Source of the DNA: Thalassotalea sp. PS06
GTDB taxonomy: Bacteria > Pseudomonadota > Gammaproteobacteria > Enterobacterales > Alteromonadaceae
Reading direction: 5' to 3'
Length of the DNA: 64,000 nt
Assembly (NCBI RefSeq): GCF_007197775.1
Contig: NZ_CP041638.1
Location: 930,001 to 994,000 of the forward strand
Shown: piece by piece, positions 9,515-18,864 of the stretch
How the letters are laid out: each line of letters opens with the position of its first letter
Position numbering within the stretch: position 1 is the first letter of the stretch
Notes under the pieces: generated by a model
The model's input: only the letters and a program-made list of their open reading frames with translations
Told to the model about the DNA's origin: nothing
The model's database searches: none
Position numbers and translations under genes: made by a program

Positions 9515-10002
9515 ATGATGAATTGGTGGTGCTGTGGGACGCCGGTTTGGTTCCCACTATAGAAACTGAATTGGTCTCTCAATTACTTTAGTAAGCTAAT
9601 GCGGGTTTATGCTTACGCAGGAGCTTCGGAGCCCCGTTTGTCAGAAGCTAGCAAAAACTCGGTTGACAAATTGGCTGTGCTCTGGAGCTTCGCTATTGAA
9701 TGGAATTTGATATCCCATTGCCGTATAGCTTTTTTCCGTTTGTTGAGTATTCGTTGCAACATAGGGAGCGAGCAATCGACATAATCGTAGATAATGATGA
9801 CCTTTCCCCTGAAACTCTCGGTGGCGGTTCAAATATGTCTAGAATTCTTCTATTGGATTGGATTCTATAGAAATAATCACTATTTAGGTTGGTAAAAATA
9901 TTTGTTTAGAATAAACGATTTCCCCTTGTAAATATTACTTATGCCCCAATACTCATATAATCGGGTGAAAACTTTTTCATCCGGCTTAAGGAGGCATATA
10001 CC
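9515..10002. other. About 490-base gap before the HflK-like gene
   Basis: I see no credible gene here. It contains the promoter region for the downstream cluster and ends in a strong AGGAGG ribosome-binding site at about 9989-9994. A small inverted repeat GTGGGA/TCCCAC lies near 9535-9558. Confidence 0.5.
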
Positions 10003-11058
10003 ATGTCCCAGAATAATGACCCTCCAGGAGACCCTTGGGGAGGTAATAAACCTCCTCCAGACCTAAATCGGCTCTTAATCCAAACATTCGATCATTTTAA
10101 AAAGCTTCTTCCCGGTGGAAGCCCCGCCAGTTTCTTCATAATCATTGTGCTAATTTTGTCAGGCTTTTCAGTCTGGACTGCAATTTATACCGTGCCAAGT
10201 GATTCCGTGGCGGTCGTGCAGCGTTTTGGTAAGTATGTGCACGATGTGCCACCTGGTCTACATCTTAAATTTCCCTTAGGCATTGATGCCGCAACCATTG
10301 TTCCCGTTAAACGCCAGCTCAAGCAAGAGTTTGGATTTTCCACGCCCGGTGCGACAGACCCTTATCAAACCTCTCGAACCTATGATCACAGCCGGGAAAC
10401 GCAAATGGTGACTGGCGATCTAAACGCGGCGCTTGTTGAGTGGGTCGTGCAATACCGAATATCAAATCCAATAAAGTTCTTGTTCGAGGTGAGGGAACCG
10501 AGTGAAACACTACGATATGTTTCAGAGTCGGTTATGCGTGAAGTCGTGGGTGATCGCACTGTTGATGAGGTGATCACCGTTGGTCGCCAAGACATAGAAT
10601 CTGAAGCGTTAACCAAGATGCAGGAATTGTCGACTAAGTATGCGATGCGTCTCAGTATTGATCAGGTTCAGTTGAAAAATATTAATCCACCAAAGCCGGT
10701 TCAAGAGTCGTTTAATGAAGTTAACCAGGCGCAACAGGAAAAAGAAAAACTGATTAATGAGGCTCGCCGAGACTACAACAAGGTTATCCCACTGGCACTC
10801 GGTGAAAAAGATCAGCGGATCCGTGAAGCCGATGGTTATCGATTAAAGCGGATAAACGAAGCCGAAGGCGATGCGGCTAGATTCAATGCGCTCTATGCGG
10901 AATATATAAAGGCCCCTGAAGTGACCAAGCGTCGTATTTACATCGAAACCATGCAGGAAGTGTTACCGAAGGTTCGTTCCAAAATTATTATTGATGAGCA
11001 AACCAGCAATGTTTTACCTCTGCTTAATCTGGATGGCAAGACAGGAGGAAAACAATGA
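10003..11058 (+). CDS. HflK-like SPFH/band 7 membrane protein
   Basis: In the known family, HflK pairs with HflC to form a membrane cage that modulates the protease FtsH. This copy has the Gly/Pro-rich N-terminus (PPGDPWGGNKPPP), one membrane helix (residues ~45-65), an SPFH domain starting VPSDSVAVVQRFGKY, and a charged coiled region from about 240. At 351 aa it is shorter than E. coli HflK (419). It overlaps the HflC-like gene by 4 bases (ATGA). It sits with nhaA, acnA and fumC rather than hfq/hflX, so it is probably a paralogue of a housekeeping copy elsewhere. That last point is inference. Confidence 0.88.
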   Translation: MSQNNDPPGDPWGGNKPPPDLNRLLIQTFDHFKKLLPGGSPASFFIIIVLILSGFSVWTAIYTVPSDSVAVVQRFGKYVHDVPPGLHLKFPLGIDAATIVPVKRQLKQEFGFSTPGATDPYQTSRTYDHSRETQMVTGDLNAALVEWVVQYRISNPIKFLFEVREPSETLRYVSESVMREVVGDRTVDEVITVGRQDIESEALTKMQELSTKYAMRLSIDQVQLKNINPPKPVQESFNEVNQAQQEKEKLINEARRDYNKVIPLALGEKDQRIREADGYRLKRINEAEGDAARFNALYAEYIKAPEVTKRRIYIETMQEVLPKVRSKIIIDEQTSNVLPLLNLDGKTGGKQ

Positions 11059-12074
11059 AAACGTTAAATATATCTTTATTAATCGGACTCACTGTGCTTG
11101 TTGGGGGGAGTTTGAAAAGTGCTCTTTATACTGTAAGTGAGGTTGAACAAGTCATTATTACCCAGTTTGGTAAACCCGTAGGAGATCCCGTTGTCGATGC
11201 CGGTCTCAATATAAAAATGCCTTTTATACAAGCGGTGAATGCGATCGATAAACGGGTGTTGGAATGGGATGGCGATCCGTCCGATATGCCAACCAAAGAT
11301 AAGCTCTATATTTCCGTTGATTTGTTTGCTCGTTGGAGAATTGTTGACCCATTGCAGTACTTCCTAAGGTTGAGAGATGAGCGAAGTGCACAGTCTCGGC
11401 TCGATGATATTCTAGGCAGTGAAACGCGCAATGCAGTAGCAAAACATGAGTTGATAGAAATTATTCGAACAACCAAAGATCGAGAACCATTGCTGGCTGG
11501 GATTTTGGATAGTGCCGATGCTGACTTGAATGTCGGGCTGTTGGTGCCAATTCATAAAGGGCGAAAGCTTGTTGAACAAGAGATATTTTCAGCAGCCTCA
11601 GAAAAGGTCAAGGTATTTGGTATAGAGCTGCTTGATATTCGGTTCAAGCGCATCAATTACAACGCGAGTGTCAGGCCAAAAATTTACGAACGAATGATTA
11701 GCGAACGCCGGCAGATTGCTGAACGTTTCTTATCAGAAGGCAATGGCGAGGCGGCGAGGATTAGAGGTGACCGAGTCAGAGAACTCGACAAAATTCAATC
11801 AGAAGCTTATCAACAAGTAGAAGAGATTCGTGGCTTGGCAGATGCGAAGGCAACAGAGATTTATGCGCTCGCTTACAGTCGAAGTCCTGAGGCTGCGAAT
11901 CTCTATGAGTTCACTAGAACCATGCAATCTTATTCTACGGTTATCTCAGAAAACACAACATTGGTTTTATCGACAAACAGTGACTTATTTAAATTTCTAA
12001 ATGGGATTCAAGCCAAAAATCTTAAACAGCAAAACACTATGCAAAGTCAGAATGGATCTAAGCGGAAGCAGTAA
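11055..12074 (+). CDS. HflC-like SPFH/band 7 membrane protein
   Basis: This is the partner of the upstream HflK-like protein. It has an N-terminal membrane helix, then an SPFH domain with VSEVEQVIITQFGKPVG and INMP-like IKMPFIQAV, and a charged helical C-terminal half (ERRQIAERFLSEGNGEAARIRGDR) typical of HflC. The 339-aa length fits the family. It is translated in overlap with the HflK-like gene. Together they would form an FtsH-modulating or membrane-scaffold complex facing the periplasm. The cluster setting beside an antiporter and two TCA enzymes is unusual. Confidence 0.88.
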   Translation: MKTLNISLLIGLTVLVGGSLKSALYTVSEVEQVIITQFGKPVGDPVVDAGLNIKMPFIQAVNAIDKRVLEWDGDPSDMPTKDKLYISVDLFARWRIVDPLQYFLRLRDERSAQSRLDDILGSETRNAVAKHELIEIIRTTKDREPLLAGILDSADADLNVGLLVPIHKGRKLVEQEIFSAASEKVKVFGIELLDIRFKRINYNASVRPKIYERMISERRQIAERFLSEGNGEAARIRGDRVRELDKIQSEAYQQVEEIRGLADAKATEIYALAYSRSPEAANLYEFTRTMQSYSTVISENTTLVLSTNSDLFKFLNGIQAKNLKQQNTMQSQNGSKRKQ

Positions 12075-12108
12075 CGATCCGATCCTCTTTAAATAAACGG
12101 ATTCAGCG

Positions 12109-12318
12109 ATGATGAAAAACGATAATTTAGTCAAGATGAAAAAATATGACATTACTTGTGAGCAGGTAAACATTTACCACTATAAACAGTATCAATATGG
12201 AAAACTTGAAGATGCCATCAATTATGCAAGGCATGATCAATCTAATCCCGATGTCAATTTTACATTGAATGGCGAGGAAAGAACGCCACTATCTCAAAGT
12301 GGGAAAGATGAATCGTGA
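12109..12318 (+). CDS. Small hypothetical protein of about 69 aa
   Basis: This short frame encodes a charged, Tyr/Asn-rich soluble peptide (KKYDITCEQVNIYHYKQYQYGK). I recognise no family. It lies 34 bases after the HflC-like gene and runs into the beginning of nhaA, overlapping by about 11 bases if nhaA starts at 12308. Tight spacing supports a real gene, but its size keeps confidence moderate. Confidence 0.5.
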   Translation: MMKNDNLVKMKKYDITCEQVNIYHYKQYQYGKLEDAINYARHDQSNPDVNFTLNGEERTPLSQSGKDES

Positions 12319-13666
12319 ATTAATGAACGATAAGCGGGGCCATCCAACGCAATTGCCAAAAGAGCATATTGATTGGGTCGTCCAACCCATCACTCGTTTT
12401 ATTAAAGTTGAAGCAGCTGCAGGAGTAGTATTGCTGCTATCCACCCTATTGGCATTATCGCTAGCAAACTCACCGCTGCGAGAATCGTTTAATAGCTTGT
12501 GGCATGTATCGCTTGGAATAAACATCGGCACTATTGCTTTTGAGCGCTCGTTGCATGGCTGGATAAATGATGCGGTGATGACGCTGTTTTTCTTTTTAAT
12601 TGCGTTAGAACTCAAGCGAGAGCTAGTGCTTGGAGAATTGCGTAATCCACGCCTTGCTATGTTATCTATTTCCGCTGCGGTAGGCGGAATGTTAGTGCCC
12701 GCACTGATTTACCTGTTTTTCCAATATGGAGAGCTTGGCCAAAGCGGGTGGGGAACCGTTATGGCGACGGACACGGCGTTTGTGATTGGTTGCTTAGCAC
12801 TGTTGGGCACGCGAATTCCTAAGAGCTTGAGAATATTCATGTTATCACTAGCTGTAGTTGATGACATCGGTGCCATTATCGTCGTCGCCGTGGGTTATGG
12901 TAGTGACATTAATTGGCTAGCCATTGGATTCGCGTTACTCGGATTCATCGTTGTTAAAGTCATGGCATTTATCGGAATCCGCAGTATGGTCTTGTTCTTT
13001 ATAGTGGGGATTCTGATCTGGTTGGCGGTTGACGCATCAGGTATCCACCCAACTGTCACTGGCGTCATTCTGGGGTTAATGACGCCAACAACAAAATGGA
13101 TAAGCGATGACCGCCTGCACACTATTATGGATTGCGTGGTGGCTTATCCGCCGGGTGAGCATTGGAGTGGTGATACCCCCGATCGCAAAGCATTGAAAAC
13201 GGCTGAGGCGGCTGCTCGTGAAGCACTGTCACCGGTAGAGCGTTTAGAGATGATGCTTCACCCTTGGGTAGGATTTGTTGTGATGCCCTTGTTTGCCCTT
13301 GCTAACGCGGGGATATCATTCGCAGGAATAAACATCAATTCTCCAATCACCATGGCGGTATTTCTTGGTTTTGTGATAGGCAAACCCTTCGGTGTCTTCT
13401 TGTTCAGTTGGGTTGCGGTGCAACTGCGATTCGCTGTTTTGCCTTCTAATTTAAGTTGGCGAATGATCCTCGGTGGCGGCATGTTGGCGGGTATCGGTTT
13501 CACTATGGCGCTATTTATTGCCAACCTGGCTTATTCCTCGGAACAAATTAATGCCGTGAAACTTGGTATCCTCTCGGCGTCTGTTTTCTCCGCTTTATTG
13601 GGTTACCTGGTGATACGGTATTTTTCCGTGTCGACTAACAACGCAGATGTGACGCACGTTTCCTGA
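12308..13666 (+). CDS. nhaA: Na+/H+ antiporter NhaA
   Basis: This inner-membrane exchanger expels sodium for protons and supports pH and salt homeostasis. It has about 12 membrane helices and the NhaA hallmark AVVDDIGAI with the paired transport aspartates. Other NhaA stretches are ALELKRELVLGELRNPR and MATDTAFVIGCLALL. At about 452 aa it belongs to a longer subgroup than E. coli NhaA (388), with an inserted hydrophilic loop near residue 275-310 and a longer C-terminus. ATG 12308 or 12323 could be the start; an upstream-extended GTG-type start is less likely. It lies in the HflKC-AcnA-FumC cluster. Confidence 0.93.
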   Translation: MNRELMNDKRGHPTQLPKEHIDWVVQPITRFIKVEAAAGVVLLLSTLLALSLANSPLRESFNSLWHVSLGINIGTIAFERSLHGWINDAVMTLFFFLIALELKRELVLGELRNPRLAMLSISAAVGGMLVPALIYLFFQYGELGQSGWGTVMATDTAFVIGCLALLGTRIPKSLRIFMLSLAVVDDIGAIIVVAVGYGSDINWLAIGFALLGFIVVKVMAFIGIRSMVLFFIVGILIWLAVDASGIHPTVTGVILGLMTPTTKWISDDRLHTIMDCVVAYPPGEHWSGDTPDRKALKTAEAAAREALSPVERLEMMLHPWVGFVVMPLFALANAGISFAGININSPITMAVFLGFVIGKPFGVFLFSWVAVQLRFAVLPSNLSWRMILGGGMLAGIGFTMALFIANLAYSSEQINAVKLGILSASVFSALLGYLVIRYFSVSTNNADVTHVS

Positions 13667-13709
13667 CATAAACAGGATCAGCGGGTGCCTAAAATTTAGG
13701 AGCATTGAC

Positions 13710-16460
13710 ATGATGCCTACAACGAAAAAACAATGGCGGGAACGCTACTTAACTACGTTGGGCGAAAGCGGCAGTGAAAATAGGTTTTGGTCTTTAAAAA
13801 AATTGGCTCAGGATTATGGCTTTGTACTGGGTGAACAGCCTTTTGTTACGAGGCTATTTTTAGAAAACGTCATGCGGAACTTTGAAAGTCTCGCAGACAA
13901 GGCAAACATAGCATCCTTACAGACTTTGATTAAGGCGTTGAGCTCCGGTGATTACTCAAGTGATTTTGAATTTCAATTCTATCCTGGCCGAGTACTTATG
14001 CAGGATTACACGGGCGTGCCCGCCTTGGCAGACTTGGCGGCGATGCGCGACACTCTACTTGCTGCAGGAGGCGATGCAGAAAAGATCAATCCTATGTGCT
14101 CCGTGGATCTAGTGATCGATCACTCTGTTATAGTCGATGAAGCTGGTTATGCCGGTGCGCTGGAGCATAATCGTCAACGTGAAATGGAACGTAATCAAGA
14201 ACGTTATCAATTTCTAAAATGGGCCCAAGGCTCTTTCGATAATCTTACCGTTGTTCCGCCAGGCAATGGCATTTGCCATCAAGTTAACCTCGAATATTTT
14301 GCTCAGGTGGTAAACGAAAAAGACGGCGTGCTTTTTCCTGATACCTTAGTAGGAACTGACAGTCATACAACAATGATCAACGGGCTTGGTGTGCTTGGTT
14401 GGGGAGTGGGCGGCATTGAGGCTGAAGCGGTTATGTTGGGGCAACCGCTTAGCTTAAACGCTCCCATTATTGTTGGCGTAAAGTTAGAGGGTGAATTAAC
14501 CCCCGGAGTGACAGCGACCGACTTAGTGCTCAGTATTACTGAAATTTTAAGAAATTACGGTGTGGTCGGTAAGTTTGTCGAATTTCATGGCGCTGGTGTT
14601 AGCGCTCTGAATGTTGCTGATCGCGCTACCATCGCCAACATGGCGCCAGAATATGGCGCCACTTGTGCGCTGTTTCCAATTGATGCAAAAGTGATCGAGT
14701 ATTTAACCTTAACGAATCGCCCTGCGTCATTAGTTAAACGAGTTTATGACTATGCTGTTGCCCAGGGATTGTTTTACGACACAGATCATGAAACAAAATC
14801 GCCCATTTATATTGAATGCTTAGCAATTAATTTGAATGACATTGTTCCGAGTGTTGCGGGCCCCAAGCGTCCACAAGATCGGTTGCCACTAGCGGCCATC
14901 AAACGCAAAACTCTGGAAGAAATTGAGCTGTCCGGGCATGCTTTGCCTGTTGAAACTAAACAAAGACAGTCAGAATCCAATCAAGGCCAGTCACAGTTAA
15001 TAGATGGTGATCTCGTGATTGCCGCGATCACCTCGTGCACCAATACATCTAACCCCAGCGTTATGTTGCTTGCCGGCTTGCTGGCCAAGTCAGCAGTCGA
15101 GAAAGGCCTCACCGTTAACCCTCATGTTAAAACATCGCTTGCACCAGGCTCTCAGGTAGTTGCTCGGTACCTTGATTCGTCAGGGTTGCAAGCCTATCTT
15201 GATCAATTGGGGTTTCAGCGGGTCGGCTTTGGCTGCACAACCTGTATTGGCAACTCAGGCCCTTTAAACGACGATCTTGAATCAGTGATTAAGCAGGGTA
15301 ATTTGCAAGTCAGTGCTGTGCTGTCAGGGAACCGTAATTTTGAAGGCAGAGTTCATCCAGCTGTTCGGCTCAACTGGCTGGCTTCGCCGCCGTTGGTGAT
15401 CGCTTTTGCATTGGTAGGACATACTCGCATCAATTTTGACATCGAGCCTTTAGGCCTTGATAAAGAAAACCAGCCTGTTTTTTTACGCGATATATGGCCA
15501 CAAAACTCCCAATTAGAGCATGCGATGGTAGCGGTCAATCAAACGCTTTACGCTCAGTCTTATAAAAATATATTGCAAGGTGATCAGCTTTGGAATGACT
15601 TGCAGGTAGAACAAACAGTCTGCTTCCCATGGGACTCGGCGTCGACTTATATCCGAAAGCCACCTTTTTTAGATAGGAAGGATAAACCTGGCGCCGTTTT
15701 TGGGGCAAAAATATTAGCGATACTGGGTGACTCCATTACAACGGATCATATTTCTCCCGCCGGTGAAATTAGTGTTGATAGCCCCGCAGGTGACTATTTA
15801 TCTAAACAAAACATTTTACGTGAGCAATTTAACAGCTATGGCTCACGTCGTGGTAATCATGAAGTGATGGTGCGAGGCACCTTTGCGAATAAGCGCCTAA
15901 AAAATAACATGGTGACGCCCTTGGAAGGCGGGTTTACACGCCAGTCGAATGATTTTTCTAGAGGGTTGAATTTGGCTGAGCCTGTTTCCATTTTTTCGGC
16001 TAGTCAGTATTACACAGACAATAATATTCCTGTGGTTATTTTTGCCGGTAAAGAATATGGCACGGGGTCAAGCCGGGACTGGGCAGCCAAAGGATGCTTA
16101 CTATTGAATGTAAAAGCTGTCATCGCAGAAAGCTTTGAACGCATTCATCGCAGCAATTTGGTGGGGATGGGTATCATGCCATTGCTACTCCTACCTGAAG
16201 TTACGCTAAAAGATTTAAAATTGATTGGTGACGAGAGCATTACCATTCAATGGCCGGTTGATTTAGATGAAAAAAAACTGGAACCCAAGCAAAGGTTGTC
16301 ATTGGTAATCACAAGCGTTCATCCATCATCCAGCAAGAGCTCAGCGCCTGCAAGTCAGACTATTTCCGTTATTCTAAGAATCGATAATTCTCGAGAACTT
16401 GACTACTTTTTTGCTGGAGGCGTTCTGCCCTACGTTGCTCAACAATTTATCGGCAAGTAA
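13710..16460 (+). CDS. acnA: Aconitate hydratase A
   Basis: This [4Fe-4S] enzyme interconverts citrate and isocitrate in the TCA cycle. At 916 aa it has the AcnA/IRP1 architecture. The cluster ligands are Cys443 (ITSCTNTS) and Cys509/Cys512 (GCTTC). The C-terminal swivel domain carries EYGTGSSRDWAAKG and AESFERIHRSNLVGMG. AcnA of E. coli is the stress-tolerant isoform, in contrast to AcnB. An AGGAGC ribosome-binding site precedes two ATG codons at 13710 and 13713. It is 43 bases after nhaA and 17-29 bases before fumC, so an operon is likely. A housekeeping AcnB probably lies elsewhere. Confidence 0.95.
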   Translation: MMPTTKKQWRERYLTTLGESGSENRFWSLKKLAQDYGFVLGEQPFVTRLFLENVMRNFESLADKANIASLQTLIKALSSGDYSSDFEFQFYPGRVLMQDYTGVPALADLAAMRDTLLAAGGDAEKINPMCSVDLVIDHSVIVDEAGYAGALEHNRQREMERNQERYQFLKWAQGSFDNLTVVPPGNGICHQVNLEYFAQVVNEKDGVLFPDTLVGTDSHTTMINGLGVLGWGVGGIEAEAVMLGQPLSLNAPIIVGVKLEGELTPGVTATDLVLSITEILRNYGVVGKFVEFHGAGVSALNVADRATIANMAPEYGATCALFPIDAKVIEYLTLTNRPASLVKRVYDYAVAQGLFYDTDHETKSPIYIECLAINLNDIVPSVAGPKRPQDRLPLAAIKRKTLEEIELSGHALPVETKQRQSESNQGQSQLIDGDLVIAAITSCTNTSNPSVMLLAGLLAKSAVEKGLTVNPHVKTSLAPGSQVVARYLDSSGLQAYLDQLGFQRVGFGCTTCIGNSGPLNDDLESVIKQGNLQVSAVLSGNRNFEGRVHPAVRLNWLASPPLVIAFALVGHTRINFDIEPLGLDKENQPVFLRDIWPQNSQLEHAMVAVNQTLYAQSYKNILQGDQLWNDLQVEQTVCFPWDSASTYIRKPPFLDRKDKPGAVFGAKILAILGDSITTDHISPAGEISVDSPAGDYLSKQNILREQFNSYGSRRGNHEVMVRGTFANKRLKNNMVTPLEGGFTRQSNDFSRGLNLAEPVSIFSASQYYTDNNIPVVIFAGKEYGTGSSRDWAAKGCLLLNVKAVIAESFERIHRSNLVGMGIMPLLLLPEVTLKDLKLIGDESITIQWPVDLDEKKLEPKQRLSLVITSVHPSSSKSSAPASQTISVILRIDNSRELDYFFAGGVLPYVAQQFIGK

Positions 16461-16489
16461 TCAATAAATCGAGACAGGTGAGCGATATC

Positions 16490-17956
16490 ATGAGCACAAA
16501 AAATTCGAAGGAAAAAAGCAAAGAAGCTCCATTGGGAAACCAACAGGGCGATAGTGCTGAAAATATCTTTGTCAATAAAAATGGCGAGCTTTGGGGTAAG
16601 CAAACTCAGCTCTCGCTAAAGTATTTTGCTATCGGAAAGCACACCTTCGAAAACCAATTTATTGATGCCCTGGTTTCAATAAAGCGCGCCTGCGCACAAG
16701 TCAATCATGGGTTAGAACTGATTAGCAACGAGCAGCTTGAAGCGATTATTCATGCCTGTGACGCGATTCTTAATGGTGAGCACTACGATCAATTTCCATT
16801 ACGAGTTTGGCAAACGGGATCGGGCACACAAACCAACATGAATATCAATGAGGTCGTTGCGTCACTGGCCAATGCCTTTGTGCGCGATAACAGTCCAAAG
16901 GGTATTTCCAGCGACGTTGCGCGCTTACATCCCAATGACCACATTAATATGTCGCAATCGTCCAATGATGTCTTTCCTACGGCGATGCATATCGTTGTAG
17001 CTCAGCAGACATTGGAGCGACTGGTGCCATCATTAGAGCAGATGGCGCGAGAGTTATCTCAAAAGCAATCAGAATTTGATAGCTTCTATACCGTAGGACG
17101 CACTCACTTAATGGATGCATTACCCATCAAAGCTGGAGTTCTATTGTTAGCTCACGAACAGCAGGTGACAGCTGCTAAAAGGGCGATACAAGAGAGTCTC
17201 TTCCCGGTGTATCAGTTAGCCCTTGGTGGAACTGCAGTAGGTTCGGGTGCTAATGCCCCAGAGTTATTCGGTCAGCACGCGATAGCGCTGTTGGCTGAGC
17301 AGTACCAGTTGCCATTTATTCAACACCCAAACCTGTATGCGGCGGTTTCGGGAGAAGATGCGTTAGTACGGTTAAGCAGTTCACTTAAACAACTTGCAAC
17401 GACCTTATTTAAAATCGCCAATGATTTTCGATTGCTGGGAAGTGGGCCGCGCTGTGGTTTGAATGAATGGAAATTGCCCGCCAATGAGCCGGGTAGCTCC
17501 ATTATGCCTGGTAAGGTAAACCCGACTCAATGCGAAGCGTTAAGCATGGTTTGCTTACAGGTGTTTGGTAATGATCTTACCGTGTCGTTAGCCGCCTCCA
17601 ATGGGCAGCTACAACTAAACACTTATCGGCCAGTGATTATTCACAATATTTTGGAGAGCATCGAATTGCTCGCTGATGCAATGACGTCATTTTCGAAAAA
17701 TACCATTCGAGGATTAAAGCTCAATCATGCTCAAATTGATGTCAATATGCGTAACAACTTGTCAGTTATTACATTGCTTGCACCTAAAATTGGTTATGAC
17801 GTAGCGTCCACTATTGTTCATCGAGCAGATAAAAAAAATGAAACGTTGGCGCAGGCGGCGGAAGCTTTACATCTGTTTACTCAGGCTGAATTCAAGTGCT
17901 TAATAGACGAGCAGTTGAAAATCCTGTTATTGAATCCAGAAATGAATAATGAGTAG
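16490..17956 (+). CDS. fumC: Class II fumarate hydratase
   Basis: This oxygen-stable, iron-independent fumarase hydrates fumarate to malate. Signature sequences are SGTQTNMN, SSNDVFPTAMH and GSSIMPGKVNP, which carries the catalytic loop. The chosen ATG at 16490 has an AGGTGAG ribosome-binding site 8 bases before it; a GTG at 16478 is also possible. The protein is about 488 aa, longer than E. coli FumC (467), mostly because of a Lys/Gly-rich N-terminal extension of about 30 residues. It is the last gene of the HflKC-NhaA-AcnA cluster. Pairing of AcnA with FumC suggests backup TCA capacity under oxidative or iron stress. Confidence 0.95.
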   Translation: MSTKNSKEKSKEAPLGNQQGDSAENIFVNKNGELWGKQTQLSLKYFAIGKHTFENQFIDALVSIKRACAQVNHGLELISNEQLEAIIHACDAILNGEHYDQFPLRVWQTGSGTQTNMNINEVVASLANAFVRDNSPKGISSDVARLHPNDHINMSQSSNDVFPTAMHIVVAQQTLERLVPSLEQMARELSQKQSEFDSFYTVGRTHLMDALPIKAGVLLLAHEQQVTAAKRAIQESLFPVYQLALGGTAVGSGANAPELFGQHAIALLAEQYQLPFIQHPNLYAAVSGEDALVRLSSSLKQLATTLFKIANDFRLLGSGPRCGLNEWKLPANEPGSSIMPGKVNPTQCEALSMVCLQVFGNDLTVSLAASNGQLQLNTYRPVIIHNILESIELLADAMTSFSKNTIRGLKLNHAQIDVNMRNNLSVITLLAPKIGYDVASTIVHRADKKNETLAQAAEALHLFTQAEFKCLIDEQLKILLLNPEMNNE

Positions 17957-18265
17957 GATATGAAAAATAGCGTATGGTTAAATAACCAAGAAAGACTTAT
18001 TCTGCTAAGACTAACGAACTAAAATCTCCAGTTTTTAAATTCACAATGAGATTTTATTTTCGTTATATCAACACTAATCTGAGTGTCCGTTAAGTGTCAG
18101 TAGGCTCTAAACGCTGCTCATTTATATTATTAACAATTCTTCTGAAAGCGCTATAAATACTGACAAGTGCCCAGCAAGTGCCTATGTAGGGGCGCTTGCT
18201 GTTGTTTTGTAGTGGGTTTATGGTCGCAAACCCACGTGCTAGGTGGGCTTGAGTTGTTTTAAAAG
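17957..18265. other. Gap between fumC and the ssrA 3' end
   Basis: This 309-base gap holds two hairpins: CAGCAAG/CTTGCTG (18172-18202) followed by a T-rich stretch, and GTGGGTTT/AAACCCAC (about 18212-18235). A 20-codon frame at 17960-18022 is too small to support. No integrase, tRNA or direct repeat of the ssrA end is visible. Confidence 0.5.
18172..18210 (+). terminator. Probable terminator downstream of fumC
   Basis: CAGCAAG and CTTGCTG, with inner GCC/GGC pairs, form a stem followed by GTTGTTTTG. The distance of about 215 bases from fumC is long, so assignment to that gene is tentative. Confidence 0.45.
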
Positions 18266-18616
18266 TGGTGGAGCGGGGGGGAGTTGAACCCCCGTCCGAA
18301 AAACCTACATCCTCGGTCCTACATGCTTAGTCACTCTTTTATTTAACCAGTCAGTCGCCGAGCGACAGGCTACTTTCTGGTGAGTCTGATACTGTTTCGC
18401 GGTTCACCGTCAGACACAGTTCCCTCGCTAACCCATTTAGTATGACCATCGCATCACTAGCCAATAGGTGAGGCTATGTGAGGATGGCTAGCATTAAGCT
18501 GCTAGTGCGAACGTTTCGTCGTTTGCAACTATAGTTTTGCGGCTTTTTACCAGGCCAACCGCCCCTGGGCATGCACCTTGGGTTTCGTGAATCCCGTCGA
18601 ATCCTAAATCCGCCCC
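18266..18616 (-). ncRNA. ssrA: Transfer-messenger RNA (tmRNA)
   Basis: tmRNA rescues stalled ribosomes with SmpB. Read on the minus strand, the RNA begins GGGGCGGATTTAGGATTCG at 18616 and ends CCCCGCTCCACCA at 18266, with the tRNA-like ends pairing. The tag frame lies at 18494-18526 and encodes ANDETFALAA followed by TAA, a variant of the E. coli tag ANDENYALAA. The length is about 351 bases. The 3' end faces the fumC cluster; ssrA 3' ends are common integration sites for genomic islands. Confidence 0.97.
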
Positions 18617-18864
18617 AAAGTAAGCTGGTTGTTTAGACTCTTAATTTGCTATTAAGTTCTACAACCGAACCGCTATTGTAGCCGTTCTTGGGCGCGCAGA
18701 CAACGTGAGAGTAATTTCGCCAATAACTGATTGTAAATTCATCAAAACAATCGCTAATCTTGTAATAACCGACAAGTTCAGCGTATTATTGATGCTAGGT
18801 GGTCGTACCAGATGCGGCAATACAATGAAAATAGCAAAGATAAAAAATTAAGTAAGGGTGTTTT

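Noticed and set aside
9520..9565. A tRNA-like end (CACCACCA when read on the minus strand)
   Set aside because: The inverted repeat has a 6-bp stem with a 12-base loop, so there is no proper T-arm or cloverleaf.
17960..18022. A 20-codon ORF after fumC
   Set aside because: It is too short and has no properly spaced ribosome-binding site.
9462..18266. Direct repeat of the ssrA 3' end marking the left edge of an island
   Set aside because: I found no convincing copy of the ssrA end near 9.5 kb and no integrase, so the island reading rests on gene content only.
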